Position numbers and translations under genes: made by a program. From the NCBI RefSeq assembly GCF_025398175.1, contig NZ_CP099734.1, positions 3,286,001-3,350,000 on the forward strand: a stretch of 64,000 nucleotides of DNA, in the 5' to 3' direction. The stretch comes from Photobacterium sp. TY1-4. Its GTDB lineage: Bacteria; Pseudomonadota; Gammaproteobacteria; Enterobacterales; Vibrionaceae. The notes under the pieces were generated by a model, which did not search any database, was not told where the DNA came from, and was given only the letters and a program-made list of their open reading frames with translations. This document shows, one piece after another, positions 29,138-39,333 of this stretch (positions are counted from its first letter, which is position 1; every line of letters begins with the position of its first letter).

Positions 29138-31006
29138 ATGATGAACAGACATAAACCTTTTCGACTTTCCCGCTTTCAGGCTGTGGTTGCGCTCACTAGT
29201 CTGCTACTTTTGAGCCTTAGCAGCTTACCACTACGGGCAGAATTTAACTTACCGGGCCTGTCGAGCAGTTCGACCAACCAATTTGTCACGGTTGACGAAG
29301 CCTTCCCGTTTAACTTCAGCCAGCAGGGCGATGTCGTCTACCTCGACTGGCAGGTCAAACCCGGCTACTACCTCTACCAGCACCAGCTGTCGGTCACCTC
29401 GGACACCGCCCGGCTCGGGACACTCAGTATTCCAAGCGGCAAGCCTTATCACGACGAATTCTTCGGCGAAGTCAACATTTACACCGAACCACTGACCGTC
29501 ACCGTCCCGCTGCTCGATGCCAGCGATAGCGCCACCCTGACCGTGCGCTACCAGGGCTGTGCCGAAGCCGGCTTCTGTTATCCGCCGGAAGTGCGTCAGG
29601 TGCCACTCTCGGCAGTGACCGCCCGCCAGGACAGTCCTGCGGCGACACCACCATATGTCACCACTCAGACTGACAGCACAGGCACTAAATCGCAAGTAAG
29701 CACTAACATCCCAACCTCTACGGCAACCATTGCGCCGGCATCCGAGCAGGATCAACTGGCCAGCGATCTGGCCGAGCAATGGTGGACCCCGCTGCTCTTC
29801 CTCGCTCTGGGGATCGGGCTGGCCTTTACCCCCTGCGTGCTGCCGATGTACCCGATCCTGACCGGGATTGTACTGGGCAACGGCCAGCTCAGCCCGGGCC
29901 GCACCTTCCGCCTGGCCTTCACCTATATTCAGGGCATGGCACTGACCTACACCCTGCTGGGGCTGGTGGTCGCGTCTGCCGGAATGCAGTTCCAGGCCGC
30001 GCTGCAACACCCCTATGTGCTGATCGGCCTGAGCGTGTTGTTCGTCGCGCTGGCGCTGTCGATGTTCGGCGCCTACACCCTGCAACTACCGAGCAGTATC
30101 CAGACCTGGCTGAGCCAGCAAAGTAACAAACAACAGGGCGGCCACAGCGGCGGGGTCTTCGTGATGGGGGCGATCTCCGGCCTGGTCTGCTCGCCCTGTA
30201 CCACGGCGCCGCTGTCCGGCGCGCTGATTTATGTCGCCCAGAGCGGGGACTTACTCACCGGGGCCATCGCCCTGTATGCACTGGCCATCGGGATGGGGAT
30301 CCCGCTGATCCTGGCGGCGATGTTCGGCAATAAACTGCTGCCGAAAGCCGGCCTGTGGATGAACCATGTCAAAGTCTTCTTCGGCTTCATCCTGCTCGCC
30401 GTGCCGATCTTCCTGCTCGAGCGGATCCTGCCGCACGCCGTGGTGCCTTACCTGTGGTCACTGCTGGGGCTAGCAGCCTTCGGCTGGCTCTACCATATCA
30501 AGAGCACCCTCGCCGTCTCCTGGCGCAGCAGTGCCCTGGCGGTGGTCGCGATTGTCGGCCTGCTGGGTGCCGCGCAACCGCTGCTCAGCGCCCTGCTCGG
30601 CCAACCGGTCAACGAGCAAGCCGCGCCAACGGTTGAATTCAAACAGGTCGCCAGCGTGGCCGAGCTGAACCAGGCCTTGGCCGCAGCCAAAGCCGAAGGA
30701 AAACCGGTGATGCTGGATTTTTACGCCGACTGGTGTGTGGCCTGCAAAGAGTTTGAAAAGTACACCTTCCACGATCCGGCGGTGGCCCCGCAGCTTGGCC
30801 GGTTTGTGCTGCTGCAGGCGGATGTCACCCGCAACACCCCGGCTGATTTTGACTTGCTGCAACAGATGAACGTGCTGGGGCTGCCGACCCTGGATTTCTG
30901 GGATGCCCGGGGCAACAAGCTCAGCCAGGCCCGACTAACCGGGTTTATGGAAGCCGACCCGTTCCTGACCCACCTGCAAAACCACCAGCTGGTGAGCCCG
31001 AAATAA
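29138..31006 (+). CDS. dsbD: Thiol:disulfide interchange protein DsbD
   Basis: DsbD carries electrons from cytoplasmic thioredoxin across the inner membrane to DsbC, DsbG and CcmG. The 622-residue precursor has a signal peptide (hydrophobic [14 protein letters not shown], cleavage after LRA near residue 34). The periplasmic alpha domain has the Cys pair C141/C147 in [11 protein letters not shown]. Eight membrane helices include the redox Cys in [10 protein letters not shown] and [12 protein letters not shown]. The C-terminal thioredoxin-like domain has [13 protein letters not shown]. All redox cysteines are present. Confidence 0.96.
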   Translation: MMNRHKPFRLSRFQAVVALTSLLLLSLSSLPLRAEFNLPGLSSSSTNQFVTVDEAFPFNFSQQGDVVYLDWQVKPGYYLYQHQLSVTSDTARLGTLSIPSGKPYHDEFFGEVNIYTEPLTVTVPLLDASDSATLTVRYQGCAEAGFCYPPEVRQVPLSAVTARQDSPAATPPYVTTQTDSTGTKSQVSTNIPTSTATIAPASEQDQLASDLAEQWWTPLLFLALGIGLAFTPCVLPMYPILTGIVLGNGQLSPGRTFRLAFTYIQGMALTYTLLGLVVASAGMQFQAALQHPYVLIGLSVLFVALALSMFGAYTLQLPSSIQTWLSQQSNKQQGGHSGGVFVMGAISGLVCSPCTTAPLSGALIYVAQSGDLLTGAIALYALAIGMGIPLILAAMFGNKLLPKAGLWMNHVKVFFGFILLAVPIFLLERILPHAVVPYLWSLLGLAAFGWLYHIKSTLAVSWRSSALAVVAIVGLLGAAQPLLSALLGQPVNEQAAPTVEFKQVASVAELNQALAAAKAEGKPVMLDFYADWCVACKEFEKYTFHDPAVAPQLGRFVLLQADVTRNTPADFDLLQQMNVLGLPTLDFWDARGNKLSQARLTGFMEADPFLTHLQNHQLVSPK

Positions 31007-31024
31007 ACCATCCACGAACCTTGA

Positions 31025-31047
31025 CTGCGCACCCCTCGGGTGCGCAG
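31025..31047 (+). terminator. Hairpin terminator after dsbD
   Basis: A perfect 10-bp stem CTGCGCACCC/GGGTGCGCAG with a 3-base loop is followed by the moderately T-rich TGTGTTTCTC. Confidence 0.65.
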
Positions 31048-31240
31048 TGTGTTTCTCAGACCGACCGTTCAACCACAAGCCAACCCGAAAGCCCACCTCC
31101 GTTCCGATGCACCACCAGAGCTGCCGCCGATTACATCCTGTCTCGCCCGGAGCTGATCCAGCTCCGATCTTATGTGTTAACAAATTGATCTACACTATCA
31201 GCAGTGATAGCTTGATGAAAAACAATGAGAAACAACTGCC

Positions 31241-31876
31241 ATGGACGCTCAGTACACGATTGTGATTGCCGATGATCACCCGCTGTTTCGCAATGCCCTG
31301 TTTCAGTCAGTGCACATGGCGATCAGTGGCGCTAACCTGCTGGAAGCAGATTCCCTCGATACCCTACTCGCCCTGCTCGACAAAGAGCCCGACGTCGACC
31401 TGATTTTGCTGGATTTGAAAATGCCCGGCGCCAACGGCATGTCCGGACTGATCCAGCTGCGCAGCCGCTACCCCGACCTGCCGATTGTGGTAATTTCCGC
31501 CAGCGAGGAAACCAGCGTGATCCGCCAGGTGCGCAGTCACGGCGCCTTCGGTTTCATTCCCAAATCCAGCGATATGCGGGCGTTGATCGGTGCGCTGAAC
31601 CAGGTGCTGGACGGCGAGCCCTTCTTCCCTGAAGGACTGGGAGAAGAGGACGAAGAAACCAATGAGCTGGCCGAGCGGATCGCCACCCTGACCCCGCAGC
31701 AATATAAGGTGCTGTGCATGCTCTCGGACGGCTTGCTCAACAAGCAGATCGCCTATGAGCTCAATGTATCGGAAGCTACCATCAAGGCCCATATGACCGC
31801 GATCTTCCGCAAACTTGGGGTCAAGAACCGCACCCAGGCGGTGATCCTGCTGCAGCAAATGGATCTCACACCGTAA
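31241..31876 (+). CDS. crbR: LuxR-family response regulator, CrbR-like
   Basis: This is a NarL/FixJ-type response regulator of 211 residues. The N-terminal receiver has the acidic pocket (IADDHPLF), phospho-acceptor Asp in LILLDLKMPG, and switch Lys in FIPKSS. The C-terminal LuxR helix-turn-helix is LTPQQYKVLCMLSDGLLNKQIAYELNVSEATIKAHMTAIFRKLGVKNR. In Vibrio cholerae CrbR, with the SSF-kinase CrbS, activates acs in the acetate switch. The gene lies just upstream of the DUF4212-actP pair and 2 kb from the CrbS gene, so this role is likely. The symbol rests on context plus family. Confidence 0.85.
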   Translation: MDAQYTIVIADDHPLFRNALFQSVHMAISGANLLEADSLDTLLALLDKEPDVDLILLDLKMPGANGMSGLIQLRSRYPDLPIVVISASEETSVIRQVRSHGAFGFIPKSSDMRALIGALNQVLDGEPFFPEGLGEEDEETNELAERIATLTPQQYKVLCMLSDGLLNKQIAYELNVSEATIKAHMTAIFRKLGVKNRTQAVILLQQMDLTP

Positions 31877-31959
31877 GCACGGATCATTTGGGATCCGCGC
31901 ATTATACTTTCGGCTAAGCCACGGCCGCCGTCCTCCCCCCAATTCTTAGCCTTGTTCAC

Positions 31960-31985
31960 AAAACCGCCGCATTTGGGGCGGTTTT
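31960..31985 (+). terminator. Rho-independent terminator after crbR
   Basis: AAAACCGCC/GGCGGTTTT closes an 8-base loop, 80 bases after the stop codon. Confidence 0.8.
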
Positions 31986-32093
31986 GCCGTTTCCGGCTCG
32001 ACTAAAGTTGCACAGCCTCCCCGCGCGATCGTTGCTATTGTCTGCATGTAACATTTCATTAACGCGATTTCAATGACGTGAAAGGAGATGACA

Positions 32094-32360
32094 ATGGCGT
32101 TTGAATCCAAGGAGCAGGCGCAAGCCTATTGGAAAGAAAATCTCAGTACCATGGGCACCCTGCTGGCGATCTGGTTCCTGGTGTCGTACGGCGCCGGGGT
32201 GTTGTTTGTCGATGCCCTCAATGCCATCCACCTCGGTGGCTTCAAGCTGGGGTTCTGGTTTTCCCAGCAGGGCTCAATCTACACCTTTGTGGCCCTGATT
32301 TTTATTTATGTCGTCCGTATGAATGCGCTCGACCGTAAGTTTAACGTTCAAGAAGATTAA
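32094..32360 (+). CDS. DUF4212 small subunit of a sodium:solute symporter
   Basis: This is an 88-residue membrane protein with two hydrophobic segments (TLLAIWFLVSYGAGVLFVDAL and IYTFVALIFIYVVRMNALD). The DUF4212 family is nearly always encoded directly before an SSF acetate/propionate symporter and is regarded as its small subunit. AAAGGAG at 32081-32087 directly abuts an ATG at 32088; the second ATG at 32094 has better spacing and is chosen. The next gene starts 10 bases downstream. Confidence 0.9.
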   Translation: MAFESKEQAQAYWKENLSTMGTLLAIWFLVSYGAGVLFVDALNAIHLGGFKLGFWFSQQGSIYTFVALIFIYVVRMNALDRKFNVQED

Positions 32361-32370
32361 GAGGTGACTC

Positions 32371-34074
32371 ATGGAAATCCAAACCTGGACGTTTATCTTA
32401 GTGGGCGTCACCTTTGCCCTGTATATCGGCATCGCCATCTGGGCCCGCGCCGGCTCCACCAGTGAATTCTACGTCGCCGGCGGCGGCGTGCACCCGGTTG
32501 CCAACGGGATGGCGACCGCAGCCGACTGGATGTCAGCAGCCTCCTTCATCTCCATGGCCGGGATCATCTCTTTCGTCGGCTACGACGGCGGGGTATACCT
32601 GATGGGCTGGACTGGTGGCTATGTGCTGCTGGCGCTGTGCCTGGCCCCTTACCTACGTAAATTCGGTCAGTTCACCGTGCCGGACTTCATCGGCGAGCGT
32701 TACTACTCGAAAACTGCCCGTATGGTAGCCGTCTTCTGTGCCATCTTCGTTTCCTTTACCTATGTGGCAGGCCAGATGCGTGGCGTGGGCGTGGTCTTTG
32801 CCCGCTTCCTGGAGGTTGACATCAATCTGGGGATCATCATCGGGATGGCCATCGTGTTCTTCTATGCGGTGCTGGGCGGCATGAAAGGGATCACCTACAC
32901 CCAGGTGGCACAGTTCTGCGTGCTGATTTTCGCCTTCCTGGTGCCGGCGATCTTCACCTCCATCATGATAACCGGGAACCCGCTGCCGCAAATCGGCATG
33001 GGCTCAACCATTTCCGGCACTGAAACCTACCTGATGGATAAGCTGGACGGCCTGACCACGGAGCTCGGCTTTACTGCCTATACCGACGGCTCGAAGAGCA
33101 TGGTCGATGTGTTCTTCATTACCGCGGCGCTGATGGTCGGGACCGCCGGTCTGCCACACGTCATCATCCGCTTCTTCACCGTACCGCGCGTGCGTGATGC
33201 TCGGATCTCTGCGGGCTGGGCCCTGCTGTTTATCTCGCTACTGTACACCACCGCCCCTGCCGTTGCCGCGTTTGCCCGCGTCAACATGATCGAGACCATC
33301 AACGGTCCGCAGAACCAGGGCGTCCTGGCTGAAGAAGCACCAAGCTGGGTGACCAACTGGGAAGCCACCGGCCTGGTGAAATGGGAAGATAAAAACGGCG
33401 ACGGCCGGATGTTCTACTCCGGTGACGAGCGCAACGAAATGAACATCAACCGCGATATCATCGTGCTGGCAAGTCCTGAGCTGGCGAAACTGCCGAACTG
33501 GGTTGTGGCCCTGCTGGCTGCCGGTGGCCTGGCTGCCGCGCTGTCGACCGCTGCCGGTCTGCTGCTGGTGATCTCCACCTCGGTCTCTCACGACCTGCTC
33601 AAGAAAGGCTTTAAACCGAATATGACGGACAAACAGGAACTGCTCGCCGCCCGGATCGGTGCTGCGGCTGCCGTCATCGGTGCCGGTTACCTGGGGATCA
33701 ACCCACCAGGTTTCGTGGCTCAGGTGGTCGCCTTTGCCTTCGGTCTGGCAGCGGCGTCCTTCTTCCCGGCCATTATCCTCGGGATCTTCTATAAGAAGAT
33801 GAACAAGGAAGGTGCGATTGCCGGGATGCTGACCGGGATCCTGTTCACGGCCTCGTACATCGTGTACTTCAAGTTCATCAACCCGGCTGCCAGCACACCA
33901 GAAAACTGGTGGTTCGGCATCAGCCCGGAAGGGATTGGTACACTGGGGATGTGTCTGAACTTCGTGGTCTCGATTGTGGTGAACAAGTTCACCGCCGAAG
34001 TCCCGACCGAAGTTCAGGATATGGTGGAGTCCATTCGCTATCCGAAAGGGGCAGGTGCCGCGCACGATCACTAA
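32371..34074 (+). CDS. actP: Cation/acetate symporter, ActP-like
   Basis: This is a sodium:solute symporter (SSF) of 567 residues with 13 predicted membrane helices, probably importing acetate or other short carboxylates. It starts MEIQTWTFILVGVTFALYIGI and contains FYVAGGGVHPVANGMATAADWMSAASFISMAGI, the family's sodium-site region, and GLPHVIIRFFTVPRVRDAR. A hydrophilic insert near residues 310-365 (VTNWEATGLVKWEDKNGDGRMFY) is common in the DUF4212-linked subfamily. It is in an operon with the small subunit and next to the CrbS kinase. Confidence 0.9.
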   Translation: MEIQTWTFILVGVTFALYIGIAIWARAGSTSEFYVAGGGVHPVANGMATAADWMSAASFISMAGIISFVGYDGGVYLMGWTGGYVLLALCLAPYLRKFGQFTVPDFIGERYYSKTARMVAVFCAIFVSFTYVAGQMRGVGVVFARFLEVDINLGIIIGMAIVFFYAVLGGMKGITYTQVAQFCVLIFAFLVPAIFTSIMITGNPLPQIGMGSTISGTETYLMDKLDGLTTELGFTAYTDGSKSMVDVFFITAALMVGTAGLPHVIIRFFTVPRVRDARISAGWALLFISLLYTTAPAVAAFARVNMIETINGPQNQGVLAEEAPSWVTNWEATGLVKWEDKNGDGRMFYSGDERNEMNINRDIIVLASPELAKLPNWVVALLAAGGLAAALSTAAGLLLVISTSVSHDLLKKGFKPNMTDKQELLAARIGAAAAVIGAGYLGINPPGFVAQVVAFAFGLAAASFFPAIILGIFYKKMNKEGAIAGMLTGILFTASYIVYFKFINPAASTPENWWFGISPEGIGTLGMCLNFVVSIVVNKFTAEVPTEVQDMVESIRYPKGAGAAHDH

Positions 34075-34096
34075 GCGCAGCCCGAACCCAAACCTC

Positions 34097-34125
34097 AAAA
34101 AACGGAGCCTCGGCTCCGTTTTTTC
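34097..34125. terminator. Bidirectional terminator between actP and crbS
   Basis: AAAAAACGGAGCC/GGCTCCGTTTTTT is symmetric with A- and T-tracts, lying between the convergent actP and crbS stop codons. Confidence 0.92.
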
Positions 34126-34130
34126 ATGCA

Positions 34131-37100
34131 TCAACCCGTGTGCCCCGGCTCCTGGGCGATTTCGCGCCGATGCTGGTTCAGCAGCGCCCGCAGCTTGAGC
34201 GGCTTGACCGGTTTGCTGATAAAGCCAAAGCCGTGTCCCCGGATTGCCTGCTGGATTTCATCGGTGCGGTCGGCACTGATCACCACCCCCTTGAAGGTTT
34301 TTCCGAGACGCAGACAGCACTGGTGCAGCACCTGCAAGCCGGTTTGCTGATGGGTCAGGTGATAATCACTCAACACAAAGTCCGGCCGCCAACCGTCATC
34401 CAGCCGCTGCATCGCCTGCGACACCGTTTCGGCCAGACGCACTTCACAGCCCCAGCGCGACAACAGGCTATCCATCCCCAGCAAAATATCCGGCTCATTA
34501 TCGACACACAGCACTTTCAGCCCGGCCAGCGGTGCCGACACCGGCGCGACCGGATCCGGGACAACCGGCTCGACCGCCACACCGCGCGCAACCCCCAGCT
34601 CAAACACCGTGCCCTGTCCCGGCCAGGATCGCATGGCCAGCGGATGGTCGAGCACCCGGCAAATCCCGCGGGCAATCGCCAATCCCAGACCCAGACCATG
34701 ATCGACCCCGTTGCGTTCAATCCGGGTAAACTCTTCAAAGATATGGGCCTGCTTCTCCTCCGGGATCCCCGGGCCATTATCCCACACCTGAATTTGCAGC
34801 CGCTCCGCCGAGCGCCGGATCCCGAGCACCACCTTGCCGCCCGGATTGTAACGAAAAGCGTTGGTCAGGAAGTTCTGCAAGGCCCGGCGCAGCAGCTTGG
34901 GATCAGACACAATCACCGCCCGGCTATTGACCACTTCAAAGGTGAGCCCCTGCTCACGAGCCAGGGCGCTGAACTCGGCGCTGAGGGTATCGAGCACTTC
35001 ACTGGCCGGGAACGCACGCACATTCACCTGCAACTTACCCGCCTCCAGCCGCGACACATCCAGCAGATCGCCAATCAGATCTTCCGCGCCCCCCAAAGCA
35101 CTTTCGATATGCTGAGCCAGCTTCACCACCTCCGCCACCGCCTGCGGATCCTTGGCCACCTCGGTCAGGGAGGACGAAAACAACCGGGCCGCATTGAGCG
35201 GCTGCATCAAATCATGGCTGACCGCGGCCAGAAACCGGCTTTTGGAGCGGGCCTGCTGCTCTGCCTGCTGCGTCGCTGAAACCAGCTGGCGGTTGAGCAG
35301 TTCCAGTTCGCGGGTCCGCTGCCGCACCCGGGCTTCGAGGTTTTCGTTGGCTTCCTTCAGCGCCTCTTCCGCCAGGCGGAAATCGGTAATATCGGAAAAG
35401 CTCATCACAAAGCCCCCACCGGGCATCGGGTTGCCCTGCACTTCAATGACCTGACCATCGGGACGGATCCGCGACGAGGTATGGGCCGTGCCCCGTTTCA
35501 GGTGCTCGACCCGCTTGGCGACATGCCGCTCCGGATCGCCCGGGCCACACAGCCCCTGCTGAGCGTTATGACGGATCACATCGGCAATCGGCCGCCCGAC
35601 CTGGATCAACCCCGGCGGAAACGAAAACAGCTCCAGATAACGCTGGTTCCAGGCCACCAGCCGCAGCTGTTTGTCGACCACCGCAATGCCCTGACTGATA
35701 TGTTCAATCGCCCCCTGCAACAGTCCTCGGCTGAAATCAAACAGCTCCGACGCCTCATCGACAATCGTCGCCACCTCTTCCAACTGCATGTTGCGCCCCT
35801 GCAGGGCCGAGGTCAGCACCAGCCGCGCCGAGGAGGCGCCGAAGACCCCCGCCAGCACCCGCTCGGTATGGCGGATCAGCGTGGCCGGGGCCTGTTGCTG
35901 CGGCAGCAAGTCGGCGTGATGCTGCTCAGCGAACTGCGAGAAGGCATAACGCACCCGCTTGCGGCCGACAAAGCGCGCCGCCAGCATTTCCAGCTCGGCC
36001 ACCGTCACCCGGGTCTGGTACAGGCTGGCATTCTCAGAGTCCGGCAACGGCGCACCGACGAAGGTCGCCGCCTGCAACCGCTCCGTCAGCGAGGTGCGGG
36101 TCAGCAGCGACACCGCGACATACAGCGCCAGGTTCACCAGCAGGCTCAGCAGCATGCCCCAGTCTACCGGGGCCAGCTGTTTCAGCACCGGCCATTGCGG
36201 CGGTGTCAGCAACCACAGCAACAGGTTGGTTTCCGCGCTGCCGGCCAGCATTTGAGTCTGGTTCATCATAGTGATCACCCAGAGCGCCAATCCACCGAGC
36301 ATCCCGGCGTACACCCCTTTGCGGTTGCCTTCGCGCCAGTAAATCCCGCCGAGCAGCGCCGGCGCAAACTGGGCAATGGCGGCAAACGAAAGAAAGCCGA
36401 TCGCCGACAGCGACTCAATCTCATCCAGCACTTGGTGGAAACCCCAGGCGGCTGTCAGCAGCAACAGGATCAGGGTCCGGCGCACATTGAGCAGCAGGCC
36501 GGAAAATTCGGCGAAATTGCGCCCGGAGATCCGCAGCCGCCGCAGCAGCAGCGGCAGCACCAAATCGTTAGACACCATGATGGTCAGGGCAATCGTCGAG
36601 ACAATCACCATCCCGGTCGCCGCCGACGTCCCGCCGAGGAACGCCAGCAGGGCAATCTCGTCGGCGCCCTGCAACAACGGCAGGTTAATGACATAGGTGT
36701 CAGCCACCACCCCCGGCAGCAGGGCCTGGCCGGCCAGCGCCAGCGGCACCACGAACAGTCCCATCAACAGCAGGTAGCCCGGAAACACCCAGCGGGCCAG
36801 GTGCAAATCCTGTGCCCGGCTGTTTTCCACCACAATGGTGTGAAACTGGCGCGGCAGACAGATAATCGCCGCCATGGTCAGCAGCATATGGATCAGCAGG
36901 CTGCCGAAATCCGGGGTTACGGCGGGGGCATCGAGCGCCCCGGCCAGCGCCTCAACCGGCAGATCCGCCAGCAGACCGAGTGCAAACACCCCGACAATCA
37001 AAAATGCCACCAGCTTGACGATCGACTCAAACGCCACCGCCATCATCATGCCGCGGTGGTGCTCGGTGCTGTCGATATGACGGGTGCCGAACAGCACGGT

Positions 37101-37610
37101 GAACACCGCCAGCGCGGCAGTGACCATCCAGGCTATATCGCTGTCATCAACCCCGCTTTGCTGGCCGAGCGACGGTGCAATTTGCGCCAGCCCCATGGTG
37201 ATCCCGCGCAGTTGCAGGGCGATATACGGCAGGATGCCGATCACCGCAATCAGGGTGACCACCACCGCCAGCCCCTGGGACTTGCCGTAACGGGCGGCAA
37301 TAAAGTCGGCAATGGAGGTGATATGCTCGCGTTTGGCGATCAGCACCAGCCGGGCCAGGATCCGCCAGCCCACGGTGAACACCAGGATCGGCGCCAGATA
37401 AATCGGTAAAAACGACCAGATATTCTGGCTTGCCTGACCGACCGTGCCGTAAAAGGTCCAAGAGGTGCAGTAAACTGCAATTGAGAGGCTGTAAATCCAC
37501 GGCCGCCATCCCGCCATCCACTGCGGTTTTTTATCGCCGTACCAGGCGATCAGAAACAACAATCCCAGGTAGGCCAGCGAAACCGGCACAACGATCCATC
37601 CCAGTGCCAT
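34131..37610 (-). CDS. crbS: Hybrid SSF-sensor histidine kinase, CrbS-like
   Basis: This is a 1159-residue membrane sensor. Residues about 1-500 form a sodium:solute symporter-like module with 12-13 helices (WIVVPVSLAYLGLLFLIAWYGDKKPQW at the start). A STAC-like linker, then a PAS domain with SRGLLQGAIEHISQGIAVVDKQLRLVAWN follow. Next is the HisKA dimerisation helix with the phospho-His in AAVSHDLMQPLNAARLF, a HATPase with DNGPGIPEE and GLGLGLAIARG, and a C-terminal receiver with DYHLTHQQTG. ATG 37610 follows AGGAAG; the frame extends 21 codons upstream without family sequence. Known CrbS proteins drive CrbR and acs expression. Confidence 0.9.
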   Translation of the reverse strand: MALGWIVVPVSLAYLGLLFLIAWYGDKKPQWMAGWRPWIYSLSIAVYCTSWTFYGTVGQASQNIWSFLPIYLAPILVFTVGWRILARLVLIAKREHITSIADFIAARYGKSQGLAVVVTLIAVIGILPYIALQLRGITMGLAQIAPSLGQQSGVDDSDIAWMVTAALAVFTVLFGTRHIDSTEHHRGMMMAVAFESIVKLVAFLIVGVFALGLLADLPVEALAGALDAPAVTPDFGSLLIHMLLTMAAIICLPRQFHTIVVENSRAQDLHLARWVFPGYLLLMGLFVVPLALAGQALLPGVVADTYVINLPLLQGADEIALLAFLGGTSAATGMVIVSTIALTIMVSNDLVLPLLLRRLRISGRNFAEFSGLLLNVRRTLILLLLTAAWGFHQVLDEIESLSAIGFLSFAAIAQFAPALLGGIYWREGNRKGVYAGMLGGLALWVITMMNQTQMLAGSAETNLLLWLLTPPQWPVLKQLAPVDWGMLLSLLVNLALYVAVSLLTRTSLTERLQAATFVGAPLPDSENASLYQTRVTVAELEMLAARFVGRKRVRYAFSQFAEQHHADLLPQQQAPATLIRHTERVLAGVFGASSARLVLTSALQGRNMQLEEVATIVDEASELFDFSRGLLQGAIEHISQGIAVVDKQLRLVAWNQRYLELFSFPPGLIQVGRPIADVIRHNAQQGLCGPGDPERHVAKRVEHLKRGTAHTSSRIRPDGQVIEVQGNPMPGGGFVMSFSDITDFRLAEEALKEANENLEARVRQRTRELELLNRQLVSATQQAEQQARSKSRFLAAVSHDLMQPLNAARLFSSSLTEVAKDPQAVAEVVKLAQHIESALGGAEDLIGDLLDVSRLEAGKLQVNVRAFPASEVLDTLSAEFSALAREQGLTFEVVNSRAVIVSDPKLLRRALQNFLTNAFRYNPGGKVVLGIRRSAERLQIQVWDNGPGIPEEKQAHIFEEFTRIERNGVDHGLGLGLAIARGICRVLDHPLAMRSWPGQGTVFELGVARGVAVEPVVPDPVAPVSAPLAGLKVLCVDNEPDILLGMDSLLSRWGCEVRLAETVSQAMQRLDDGWRPDFVLSDYHLTHQQTGLQVLHQCCLRLGKTFKGVVISADRTDEIQQAIRGHGFGFISKPVKPLKLRALLNQHRREIAQEPGHTG

Positions 37611-37852
37611 GATACTTCCTGATTGTAAATAAGAGGTAAACGCATGGTAGCGGATCGATGCGGTTGCACTCAATCAGCATGATCACACTTCTATGGCGGG
37701 CGAGGTGCTGCGGGCAGCGGGAAAGTCGTGGCTGGCAGAGCGAAGTCGTGACAAGCAGAGGGTGGGCGTTGGCAGGCGGATGAACAAGCGGAGAGACTGC
37801 GCCGATCTGTATCGGCGCAGGATAAGTTTTGATGTCGTATGAAGTCGCGGGA

Positions 37853-39019
37853 TCAGCTGCGGGCTTCGGCCACCTGGCGATCCGGCTGGGAGTCGATTTT
37901 CATCAGCAGGACCGGCGCCCCCATGGCCGCCATCAACCAGAACACGTTGGCTCCCCACAAACCGTACAGCCAACCGCTGAGCGCGGTCATCAGCGCCATA
38001 AACGCCCCCAGCGGCAAAGCGTTATACAGCGCCTGCAACGCTACCACCTGGTTGCTCCGGGCATGCTGGATATAGCGGATCGTCGCCAGGTGACACGCGG
38101 CAAACGTCACCCCGTGCAGTGCCTGAACTGCCACCAGCACCGGCAGCTCTGTCATGGTCGCGGTGATCCCCCAACGCAGCATGACGCCGACCGCCGCCAG
38201 GCGGAACATCGCGGCCACACTCCAGCCGGAGAATAAGTACTTACTGAAGGCAAACACCGCCACTTCCGCCACCACACTGAAGCTCCAGAGGTAACCAATC
38301 ACATCTTCGCTGTGGCCGGCGCCCTTCCAGTAAATGGTACTGAAGCTGTAATAGGCGGCGTGGCTGCCCTGCAACAGAGCAATAATCACCAGAAATCGCA
38401 CCACCTGGTGATCGGTCATCATCTGCATCAGTGCCGGGCGCGCCTGCGCCTGATCGCCCTCAGAGATCAGCGGCACCGTCGGCTGGCGCAGGGAGAACAA
38501 CAGCGCAGCAACCATCCCGGCAACGGCCACCCAGGGGATCACCGACGCATCGTATCGGGCGGCCAGCATGCCGACCACGGTTGAGCCGGCGATAAACGCG
38601 ATCGAGCCCCACAACCGGGTTCGACCATAGTCTAAATGGCCGTCTTTGGCGTAGTGGTTGGCGACCGCATCAGACAGCGGCATGATCGGACCGACCAGCA
38701 GGTTATAGGCAATTGTCACGATAGTTAGCGCCCACAAACTTCCACCACAGTAAATATACGCAATACAGCTGAGCAAGGTCGCCAGTGCCAGCCAGCGCAG
38801 CGCCGGGATCAGGTGCTCGGCCCGGTGAATGCGCGGCGTGATCACCAGGTTCGCCAGACAACGGACCGCAAACCCCAACCCGAGTAACAAGCCGATATTG
38901 GAAGCGCTGACCCCGAGATGGGCCAGCCACAAGGCCCAGAAAGGCAAATAAACGCCGTAATTAAAAAAGAAACCAATCAGGTATTGTGAGGTCCACCCGA
39001 ACGGGCTGCTTCGCAACAT
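37853..39019 (-). CDS. MFS transporter, HcaT/phenylpropionate-permease-like
   Basis: This is a 388-residue major-facilitator protein with 12 predicted helices. It matches the MFS_1-like/HcaT family: FFFNYGVYLPFWALWLAHLGVSASNIGLLLGLGFAVRCLANLVITPR and the loop AVANHYAKDGHLDYGRTRLWGS. E. coli HcaT is a putative 3-phenylpropionate permease; the substrate here is not known. It reads in the same direction as crbS, 240 bases upstream of it. Confidence 0.85.
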   Translation of the reverse strand: MLRSSPFGWTSQYLIGFFFNYGVYLPFWALWLAHLGVSASNIGLLLGLGFAVRCLANLVITPRIHRAEHLIPALRWLALATLLSCIAYIYCGGSLWALTIVTIAYNLLVGPIMPLSDAVANHYAKDGHLDYGRTRLWGSIAFIAGSTVVGMLAARYDASVIPWVAVAGMVAALLFSLRQPTVPLISEGDQAQARPALMQMMTDHQVVRFLVIIALLQGSHAAYYSFSTIYWKGAGHSEDVIGYLWSFSVVAEVAVFAFSKYLFSGWSVAAMFRLAAVGVMLRWGITATMTELPVLVAVQALHGVTFAACHLATIRYIQHARSNQVVALQALYNALPLGAFMALMTALSGWLYGLWGANVFWLMAAMGAPVLLMKIDSQPDRQVAEARS

Positions 39020-39333
39020 GCCAAATCCTATATGCAGAATGAAGAATAATCAGCTGCTATTATGCCGAAGATCTTCTGCTCGCCCCAACGAAATTATCAG
39101 ACAATTTATTTTCCCCTTTTCTTATCCCGCCAGCCCGCCGACCGCTATCACAACCGCAACCACAACAACCGGCAAAGATACGGAAGCCCCGCCGCCTGAT
39201 GAGCGCCCACTCACCCAGCCCGGACCCTAGACTAAAGTCGTCTGGAGCTTACTGCCGTCCTGAACAACACTAGCTAGCATAAATGCCCAATCCCTTTTCT
39301 GTGCGCCATGCGCCCTTTGTGCGGAAGCCTGTT
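39020..39333. other. Divergent intergenic region without recognised elements
   Basis: It separates the MFS gene from the DUF294 gene. No gene, repeat or clear operator was found beyond generic AT-rich promoter-like stretches near 39050-39120. Confidence 0.4.

Noticed and set aside
34131..37409. Very long plus-strand frames antisense to crbS (for example 33909-35279 and 35481-37409)
   Set aside because: They are shadows of a GC-rich gene: composition is Arg/Gln/His-rich and no domain is visible.
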